A stretch of DNA of 64,000 nucleotides, from assembly GCA_029941115.1 (NCBI GenBank), contig JAPYRK010000010.1, forward strand, positions 1 through 64,000, written 5' to 3'. Under the pieces are notes generated by a model. That model worked only from the letters and a program-made list of their open reading frames with translations. It made no database searches and was not told the origin of the DNA. Source of the DNA: Dehalococcoidia bacterium. Its GTDB lineage: Bacteria > Chloroflexota > Dehalococcoidia > UBA2979. The position numbers and the translations under genes were made by a program. Below, one piece after another: positions 57,332 to 64,000 of this stretch (position 1 is its first letter; the number at the start of each line of letters is the position of its first letter).

Positions 57332-58826
57332 ACAGTGATTCGATTACTGCATATCGCTTCAGTTTCCCTGATGCTGTCCTTGGGAGTGGATCCGAAGAAA
57401 TCAACCAAATTCTAGGTACCTTATAGCCTGCAATGCGATCACGAAGATAGCTTGTGAGCTCCTCCTCAGTGACTATCGAATCGGCTTCCACCACAACAAC
57501 TGATGCGATTTTTTTACCCCACTCAACGTCATCTAATCCCACGACGGCTGCTTCAATCACACCTGGATAACGTTCCACGACCTGCTCGACTTCAGCTGGA
57601 TGAACATTCTCGCCACCCGTTACTATCAGATCGTCGGACCTCCCTTGGATAGTAAGAAATCCCGCGTCGTCACGAATTGCCAAATCCCCCGTATGTAGCC
57701 ATCCTTTCCTAATCTTGTCACTGACAGAAGCATTCTCGTGCAGATAACCTGACGTTACCGTGGCACCTTTGACAAGAATTTGACCAGGTTTTCCGAGAGT
57801 AGGTTCCACTCCGTCACTGCTATCTAACCGCACAGTAGCTGCCAAAAGAGGCAACCCAGCACTGCCGGCTCGCTCGAAAGCATTAGAAATCGGAACGGTC
57901 GTCACCTGTGATGTGACCTCTGTTAGACCATACGTCTGTAAAAGTGGCAAGCCTCGTAATTGACCCTGCCTGATAAGTTCCGGTGTTGCGGGACCGCCTC
58001 CCAGCAGTACGGCTCGGATGGTATCTGGGTATCTTATTTTTGTTGGTTGTACCGATAAAATTCTCTCAAGCATTGTAGGCACGAGAGATAAGAGAGTTAC
58101 GTCTCCTGAATTCAGAGCAATATTCACGAGATTTTCGTCGAAACTTTCATGGGTGGTGACCGAGGTCCCATAAATAGCAGATCGCAACAGTATCGAAAGA
58201 CCTCCCACATGAAAGAGTGGCATACACGCGAGCCACAGATCATTATCTCTCACACCTATATTGGCTTCAGACGCAACGGCACTCCAGTAAAAGTTCCGAT
58301 GGCTCAATACGGTTGCTTTTGGGTTTCCTGTTGTCCCAGACGTAAACACTATTGCAAGTGGATCAATAGGTAATAGCTCAGATCTCAGCCCTGATACAGG
58401 AGAGGAAGATTTCTCTCGCAACTCAGATATCCGAATGAGCCGCACTTCGCATATTACTGCTAGTTCCTCCGCAATGACCTTATTACTCTCATCAAATAGC
58501 AAGTAGTCGACTTCAGCATGCTGAAGTTGCCATACCAATTCGTTAACTGTCAGTCGTGTATTTAATGGCAAAATCGGCCGTGATATTCGAATAGCTGAAT
58601 GAAGGGCTATCGCAAAATCAACACCACTCTTTGTTAAGCTCGCGATTGGTCTTGGATTCTTTTCGACAACAGAAAGTAGTCGCCCTGCCGCATGAGATAC
58701 TTCAATTTCAAGTTGCTCGTAGCTCAGAGATTCATCTGAAGAACTAACCGCCGAAACCCCTGCATGGGTCTTGGATCGTAGAGCAATCCAATCTGGTAAA
58801 GCTACGCCTTGTGTGAGATTATCCAT
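57321..58826 (-). CDS. menE: o-succinylbenzoate-CoA ligase
   Basis: VFTSGTTGNPKATVLSHRN, LQTYGLTEVTSQV, WLHTGDLAIRDDAGFLTIQGRSDDLIVTGGENVHPAEVE; men cluster. Confidence 0.9.
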   Translation of the reverse strand: MDNLTQGVALPDWIALRSKTHAGVSAVSSSDESLSYEQLEIEVSHAAGRLLSVVEKNPRPIASLTKSGVDFAIALHSAIRISRPILPLNTRLTVNELVWQLQHAEVDYLLFDESNKVIAEELAVICEVRLIRISELREKSSSPVSGLRSELLPIDPLAIVFTSGTTGNPKATVLSHRNFYWSAVASEANIGVRDNDLWLACMPLFHVGGLSILLRSAIYGTSVTTHESFDENLVNIALNSGDVTLLSLVPTMLERILSVQPTKIRYPDTIRAVLLGGGPATPELIRQGQLRGLPLLQTYGLTEVTSQVTTVPISNAFERAGSAGLPLLAATVRLDSSDGVEPTLGKPGQILVKGATVTSGYLHENASVSDKIRKGWLHTGDLAIRDDAGFLTIQGRSDDLIVTGGENVHPAEVEQVVERYPGVIEAAVVGLDDVEWGKKIASVVVVEADSIVTEEELTSYLRDRIAGYKVPRIWLISSDPLPRTASGKLKRYAVIESLFNF

Positions 58827-59922
58827 ATATTATCTCTTGCCACGGAGCCGTTGCGACCGTCTCTAACATATCAACATCAGGAGAGATGCCAAGTCCAAGT
58901 CCCTTAGGAATCTGAATTTCCCCATTTATCGGGAGAGGCGTTATGGCAACATCATCAAGCATCTGTTCACCAGTGCTCAAACCATGCGCAGCCTGCCATG
59001 GCAATGATGCCGCTGCATGGATTGCCATTGAAACACCAATTGCCGAATCAAATGTTGTAGTTACGTAGCTGTCAATCTCGTATTTACTTGCCCACTCCGC
59101 CAAACCAACCGTCTCACGAATCCCGCCGATTAACATCGGTTTCAATACCAATATATCAACTGCGCGAGCTCTCACGATCTGATTAGTTCTCTCAGAATTT
59201 CTATAAATAGCCTCGTCCGCAGCGATAGGAATTGAACTGATGGTATGCACCTCCGCAAGGCTTTCTAAATCGTCCGGATCGGTTGGTTGCTCTATCAGCT
59301 CAATATCATACGGAAGAAGCTTTTTGACCGCGGTCTTGGCTGTTTCCAATGACCAAGCACCGTTTACATCTAACCGTAATTTTGTATCGGGGCACACAGC
59401 TCGTATCTGACGAATCGTCTCAATATCCTCGTCCAGCGACTTCAAGCCAATCTTGAGTTTCAAAGTTGAATATCCAGAACTGACCAAATCGGCTGCGTGC
59501 GTGAGTGTCCGATCCAAAGTTGAATCAGCTAATAATCCATTCGTACTAATCGCAAAACGAGAGTGTGCTGGTCTCTCTAGGTGCAACGGTAAATCAAATT
59601 TGCGAGCCTCAGCATCCAGGAGTGCCATTTTGCATGCATTCCACGCCAACAAGGAACCTTTGCTCGAAAAATCAAACATGCTCAATCCAAAATTTTCGCT
59701 GTCTAGACAGTTAAACTGCCTACTCACATCGGCAAAGGCAGCGCCCCCCGTATATTCGGGTATTGGATTAACTTCACCGAATCCTTCGAAGCCCTCAGAA
59801 TCCGAAATACTTACCAAAATACCTGCCCGAGACTTTATAGCTCCCCATGAGCTCTCAAATAACTCAGACAGATGTAGCTCGAACGGACGCCACCGCAGTT
59901 TTCTGACTTGAATTTGCTTCAC
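58819..59922 (-). CDS. menC: o-succinylbenzoate synthase
   Basis: Enolase superfamily: LKLKIG, KLRLDVNGAWSLE, ELIEQPTDPDDLE, IAADEA; between menE and menA. Confidence 0.88.
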   Translation of the reverse strand: MKQIQVRKLRWRPFELHLSELFESSWGAIKSRAGILVSISDSEGFEGFGEVNPIPEYTGGAAFADVSRQFNCLDSENFGLSMFDFSSKGSLLAWNACKMALLDAEARKFDLPLHLERPAHSRFAISTNGLLADSTLDRTLTHAADLVSSGYSTLKLKIGLKSLDEDIETIRQIRAVCPDTKLRLDVNGAWSLETAKTAVKKLLPYDIELIEQPTDPDDLESLAEVHTISSIPIAADEAIYRNSERTNQIVRARAVDILVLKPMLIGGIRETVGLAEWASKYEIDSYVTTTFDSAIGVSMAIHAAASLPWQAAHGLSTGEQMLDDVAITPLPINGEIQIPKGLGLGISPDVDMLETVATAPWQEIIYG

Positions 59923-60845
59923 ATGTAAATCCCAAATGATAGTAGAACTCCGAGTCCCAAATGCAAACGTGCGGTTGAACGTAACGCCACGTTGAACGTC
60001 GGTCCAGGTTCATCACGCAAGACAGTACGCACTGGTGAAAGAATGAATGGAAAAGAAAGCCATACTACAAGTAACCACCAGCTCAGATCCGCAAAGAATG
60101 CTGGAAGTAACGTTGGAATCAAGTAGGCAATGAACAACATCATTAAGTACAGATAACGACTCACTTTTGAACCTAAGATAACAGCCAACGTCCGTTTACC
60201 CACTGCTCGATCTAAATCTAAATCTCTGACATTGTTAACGACCAGTATCGCCGTAACAGTCATTCCTACTGGCACAGATAGTAAAAAAACTTCGCTATTA
60301 ATAGAACCTGTCTGTACAAAAAAAGTACCCGATACTGCGATAACACCAAAAAATATAAATACAAACACTTCGCCCAAACCACGATACCCATATGGCCACG
60401 GGCCACCAACATACGTGACACCAGCAATAATCCCAGCCAGCCCTATCACTAATACAATCCATCCCGCACTGATTATCAGATATATCCCGGGAACGGCAGC
60501 CAAGATGAAGATAAATATCACGGCGCGAAATAGTTGTTTTTCAGTTAGTAATCCACTCGCAGCAGCACGGATAGGACCTAATCTTTCTGGACCGTCAGCA
60601 CCTCGTCTGTAATCCGAAAGATCATTTGCAAAATTTGCTGCGATTTGGAGAAGTAAAGCTCCTAGCAACGCCGCGAGTGCGGGTAACAAATTGAATTCAT
60701 ATCCGACTAACCCAGAAGCTGCGGCCCAACCCACAATAACCGGACTCAGAGCGGCAGTGAGTGTTTGAGGGCGTGCAGCAAGTAAGTAAGCTCGGGCACG
60801 GCCCTGGCGCGAAGACTCTCCACCCTGTTTAGAATCGGTACTCAT
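59919..60845 (-). CDS. menA: 1,4-dihydroxy-2-naphthoate polyprenyltransferase
   Basis: ANFANDLSDYRRGADGPERLGPIRA; NNVRDLDLDRAVGKRTLAVILG. Confidence 0.93.
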   Translation of the reverse strand: MSTDSKQGGESSRQGRARAYLLAARPQTLTAALSPVIVGWAAASGLVGYEFNLLPALAALLGALLLQIAANFANDLSDYRRGADGPERLGPIRAAASGLLTEKQLFRAVIFIFILAAVPGIYLIISAGWIVLVIGLAGIIAGVTYVGGPWPYGYRGLGEVFVFIFFGVIAVSGTFFVQTGSINSEVFLLSVPVGMTVTAILVVNNVRDLDLDRAVGKRTLAVILGSKVSRYLYLMMLFIAYLIPTLLPAFFADLSWWLLVVWLSFPFILSPVRTVLRDEPGPTFNVALRSTARLHLGLGVLLSFGIYM

Positions 60846-60868
60846 AAATCGTTGACTACTTCAGATAT

Positions 60869-61699
60869 TCAGCCATGAAATGGGAGTCTTGTAAATTTCT
60901 TAAAATCAGGCTTTCTCTTTGATTCGAGAAATGCGTTTCGCCCCTCTTTTGCTTCGTCGCTGGTGTAATACATCATCGTGAGATCTCCGGCTAGAATCTG
61001 GAGCCCCGTAACACCATCAGTGTCAGCGTGAAATGCATTTTTCAGAAAACGGATAGCGGTTGGAGATTTCTCATTAATCTCGCGTGCCCAGTTCACCCCT
61101 TCTTCTTCCAGCTGATCCAATGGCACAACCGTATTCACAAGTCCCATTTCCAGAGCCTCTTGGGCATCATACTGCCTGCACAAAAACCATATTTCCTTGG
61201 CTTTTTTGGTTCCGACTTCGCGAGCAAGTAAACTCGAACCGTATCCCGCATCGAACGACCCTACCCTGGGTCCAGTCTGCCCAAAACGGGCATTTTCAGC
61301 GGCTATCGTCATATCACATACTACGTGCAAAACATGACCACCCCCTATCGCGTATCCCGCGACTAATGCAATCACTGGTTTTGGCATTTCGCGAATAAAT
61401 CGCTGTAGCGGCAAAACATTCAATCGAGGTCCTTCATCATCCTCATAGCCGGCATGACCACGTACCCGTTGATCACCGCCCGCACAGAAGGAACGACCAC
61501 CCGCTCCGGTAAATAGTACGACGCCAACTTCATCATCCTTCGCAGCATCAAAAAAAGCTTCGCTAAGCTCATCAAGAGTCTGCGGTCTAAATGAATTGTG
61601 TATCTCTGGTCTATTAATTGTGATGCGTGCTATTCCTTCAGCCTTGTCATAAAGGATGTCCTCGTATTCTTTTACTGACTCCCAGTTGATGCTACTCAT
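60869..61699 (-). CDS. menB: 1,4-dihydroxy-2-naphthoyl-CoA synthase
   Basis: [66 protein letters not shown]. Confidence 0.95.
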   Translation of the reverse strand: MSSINWESVKEYEDILYDKAEGIARITINRPEIHNSFRPQTLDELSEAFFDAAKDDEVGVVLFTGAGGRSFCAGGDQRVRGHAGYEDDEGPRLNVLPLQRFIREMPKPVIALVAGYAIGGGHVLHVVCDMTIAAENARFGQTGPRVGSFDAGYGSSLLAREVGTKKAKEIWFLCRQYDAQEALEMGLVNTVVPLDQLEEEGVNWAREINEKSPTAIRFLKNAFHADTDGVTGLQILAGDLTMMYYTSDEAKEGRNAFLESKRKPDFKKFTRLPFHG

Positions 61700-61734
61700 T
61701 ATTCCTCCAGTTCAATTCAGTGTGCTCGCTTCTT

Positions 61735-62562
61735 CTAGAGATTTCCACGATGCTGCAACAAAAAATCCTTAATCACTTTGTGAACTTGTTCCGGCCTTTC
61801 GATATGTGCTGCGTGGCCCGCATCGGCAATGAGTTCTATCTGACTGTCCGGAATCTGCTCACCCATTTCTCTAGCTATTTGACTATATTTATCATCTAGG
61901 CTACCCGCGATCAACAACACTGGCACCCCAATACTTTTCAGGTCTTCGCCTAGCCATGATTGAGCACCAGTTCCCATTCCGCGCAGAGAATTCGCAAGTC
62001 CAATTTCTCGCTGCGCCAATCGCTGAGCGCGAAGAGCTGTCTGTGAAGATTCTGATAAATTACTCTCTTGTGACTTCCACAATGACATCGATTCCCAATG
62101 GCCTACAAATGCCTCAATACCGTCTTCAATAAGTAACTGAGCCAAAGTTTCGTCAGACTGTCTTCGTAAATTTCTCTCTTTGCAAGTTGGAATTCCAGGG
62201 CTTGCACCCTCAAGAATTAGCCCGGAGACAATATCTGGATGCCGCTTCCATACCTGCAACGCTGTTCGTCCGCCCAACGAGTATCCAAGCCACACCGCTT
62301 TTTCAATCCCCATCGACCGCACAGCTGAGACAAGATCATCAACTGCATTATCCATACGATAGTGGTCGATCTCCGATGGAGATCCCGATCGGCTGTGCCC
62401 GATAAGATCAAATGACAACGTACAAAAATTATCCTGAAGTTCACGAACCAGATCTAGCCATGTTGTTCTCGATCCCGTAAATCCATGAAGCATTACCACC
62501 GGGGGGCCAAATCCGTAGCGATCGTAATAAAGAGCCAGTCCGTTAACCTCTGCATATGTCAT
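61735..62562 (-). CDS. menH: Alpha/beta hydrolase, MenH-like (SHCHC synthase)
   Basis: VVMLHGFTGSRTTWLDLV; GYSLGGRTALQVW; GHAAHIERPEQV; men cluster. Confidence 0.85.
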   Translation of the reverse strand: MTYAEVNGLALYYDRYGFGPPVVMLHGFTGSRTTWLDLVRELQDNFCTLSFDLIGHSRSGSPSEIDHYRMDNAVDDLVSAVRSMGIEKAVWLGYSLGGRTALQVWKRHPDIVSGLILEGASPGIPTCKERNLRRQSDETLAQLLIEDGIEAFVGHWESMSLWKSQESNLSESSQTALRAQRLAQREIGLANSLRGMGTGAQSWLGEDLKSIGVPVLLIAGSLDDKYSQIAREMGEQIPDSQIELIADAGHAAHIERPEQVHKVIKDFLLQHRGNL

Positions 62563-62591
62563 AGTTAAATATTAAATACTCCGACCACTAT

Positions 62592-64000
62592 TTATTCCTT
62601 CTCTATCACGGAAACTATGTCTGTAGCCTCTCGCCAATATTGCCTGTGCATCGCCAAATTCTCAGATCTGTCCGTCTTAATCTCAAGAACAGCGAATCCT
62701 GGTTCCGCAAGTAGCTGAAATAGAGCTTCGTGCATGTTTTCATCTACTTCTAGCGCTTTATATTTTCCACGAAATGCCTCTACTAACGCTTCTAGCTTTA
62801 CGTTATGTGGTGCACCCCACCACTCCTCAAAGTCATCACTCGCTATCAATGACTGCTGCGGCAAAAACGAGAAAATTCCTCCACCAGTATTATTAATAAG
62901 GACGATTTTTAAATTGAGATTATAACGATACGCAGCCCACATCCCGTTCGTATCATGAATAAATGAAAGATCGCCCACCACCAGAATTGTAGTAGTGCCG
63001 GTGGCGGCGGTCCCCGCCCCCGCAGACACTACACCATCAATTCCACTTACTCCTCGAGTGCCATAAATTCTGCTAGCGATATTATTGGTTGAAATAAAAG
63101 AATCTGCATCCCGAACCGGCATGCTATTTCCAAGTATTAGAGCAATTTTGGTATCTAATCCTTCGCTCAGAGCAACAAATACGCTCCCCTCGAAACGATT
63201 ACCAAAATCCTCATAAAACTGCTTCGAATATTGTTGAAGACGAGCATTGTTACGACGCCAATCATTCAAATAATCTGTTGTTGTGGGGTTGGTGTCGGAC
63301 AGTTTATGTCTCACTGCATCAGCAAACAGCTTCGGAGTACATCTATATACTTCAGCGGTGCCACCCTCATCTCGAAAGCCCGCGTAAGCTGGAGATGCCT
63401 GATCAATTACTATCTGATCAGCGTCAGAATTTGTCAGCCAGTCGTTCAAAACTTTTGATGTTGGGATCGCCCCAAACCTGATTACAACCTCGGGCTTCAT
63501 CTGCTCCGCAAACCTCGACACGCGGAGCAACGTGTCTGCCGTCGTTATCAGATTACTAAAATCATACGGCCCCCATCGTAGATTACTCATCGGGTCGGCC
63601 ACGATGGGCCAGTTTAACAATTGAGCTAATTCGAAAATTCCTACTGAAGACAAGTCTACTGTCTCAGGACCACAAACTATGACGCCTCGCTCAGTACTGC
63701 GAAGACGATCAAGAATGAGTTCGATTTGATAGTCATCTGGTTGTATCTGTGGCGCCTCGACAAATGTAGACTCCACTACCACCGACGAGCTGGAGTTCGA
63801 TACAGCGCCAGAGATTAATGGCTCACGAAACGGTATGTTGATATGCACCGGACCACTGGGTGAATCAATCGCCACTCCCACCGAACGGCGAGCAGCTGCA
63901 GTCGAAAATTTGGTTACTCTTCCCAATACTGACGCGTCAACCATAGGTAATTGCACATCCCACTTTACGTGATCGCCGAATATGCCTATCTGCTTAGCGG
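62592..64000 (-). CDS. menD: SEPHCHC synthase MenD (partial, runs off the window end)
   Basis: ThDP-enzyme pattern; frame stays open through position 64000 (...AKQIGIFGDHVKWDVQLPMVDASVLG), so the ORF-track start is not the real start. Confidence 0.9.
   Translation of the reverse strand, partial: AKQIGIFGDHVKWDVQLPMVDASVLGRVTKFSTAAARRSVGVAIDSPSGPVHINIPFREPLISGAVSNSSSSVVVESTFVEAPQIQPDDYQIELILDRLRSTERGVIVCGPETVDLSSVGIFELAQLLNWPIVADPMSNLRWGPYDFSNLITTADTLLRVSRFAEQMKPEVVIRFGAIPTSKVLNDWLTNSDADQIVIDQASPAYAGFRDEGGTAEVYRCTPKLFADAVRHKLSDTNPTTTDYLNDWRRNNARLQQYSKQFYEDFGNRFEGSVFVALSEGLDTKIALILGNSMPVRDADSFISTNNIASRIYGTRGVSGIDGVVSAGAGTAATGTTTILVVGDLSFIHDTNGMWAAYRYNLNLKIVLINNTGGGIFSFLPQQSLIASDDFEEWWGAPHNVKLEALVEAFRGKYKALEVDENMHEALFQLLAEPGFAVLEIKTDRSENLAMHRQYWREATDIVSVIEKE

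Noticed and set aside
59453-60612. Plus-strand ORFs of 152 and 126 aa over menC/menA
   Set aside because: Antisense to conserved men genes; no domain signal
1-64000. Mobile elements, prophage, toxin-antitoxin or defence islands
   Set aside because: No transposase, integrase, phage structural or recognised defence genes seen; gene content is largely metabolic and housekeeping

Overview
The window is a gene-dense bacterial chromosomal segment of moderate GC. I infer a Chloroflexota-like (SAR202/Dehalococcoidia-type) origin, but this is not proven. Main contents, left to right: (1) a minus-strand complex I operon, nuoA-C-D-H-J-K-[small ORF]-L-M-N, with no nuoB, nuoI or nuoEFG in it; (2) a catabolic-looking cluster with DUF35, thiolase, PhyH dioxygenase, PHP, hotdog/MaoC proteins and two SDRs; (3) NUDIX/GNAT/HEAT genes and a gpsA-plsY-der-ybbR-cdaA membrane and c-di-AMP block; (4) argF, rph, HIT and DUF1015 genes followed by class V aminotransferase, serA and selA; (5) mutS2, NUDIX, tRNA-Met(CAT), PfkB kinase and HIT genes, then tandem P450s; (6) a UbiB-type kinase, two short homologous ORFs below the ORF-track cutoff, TetR, and a large FAD/Fe-S oxidase; (7) an RCK protein, a third P450, a hotdog pair, a GH88/105-like gene, tRNA-Gly(TCC) and uvrA; (8) a PHP-MaoC fusion with a hotdog partner; (9) menaquinone genes menE-C-A-B-H-D, with menD cut by the window edge. 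The best candidates for undescribed biology are the tandem paralogous microproteins at 43190-43480 and their repeat/palindrome-rich upstream region, the PHP-hotdog linkage (adjacent genes at one locus, fused at another), hotdog pairs that lack the canonical hydratase motif, a 14-bp inverted repeat enclosing the TetR ribosome-binding region, and a perfect 20-bp palindrome in a convergent intergenic region. No CRISPR array, transposase or prophage was recognised.
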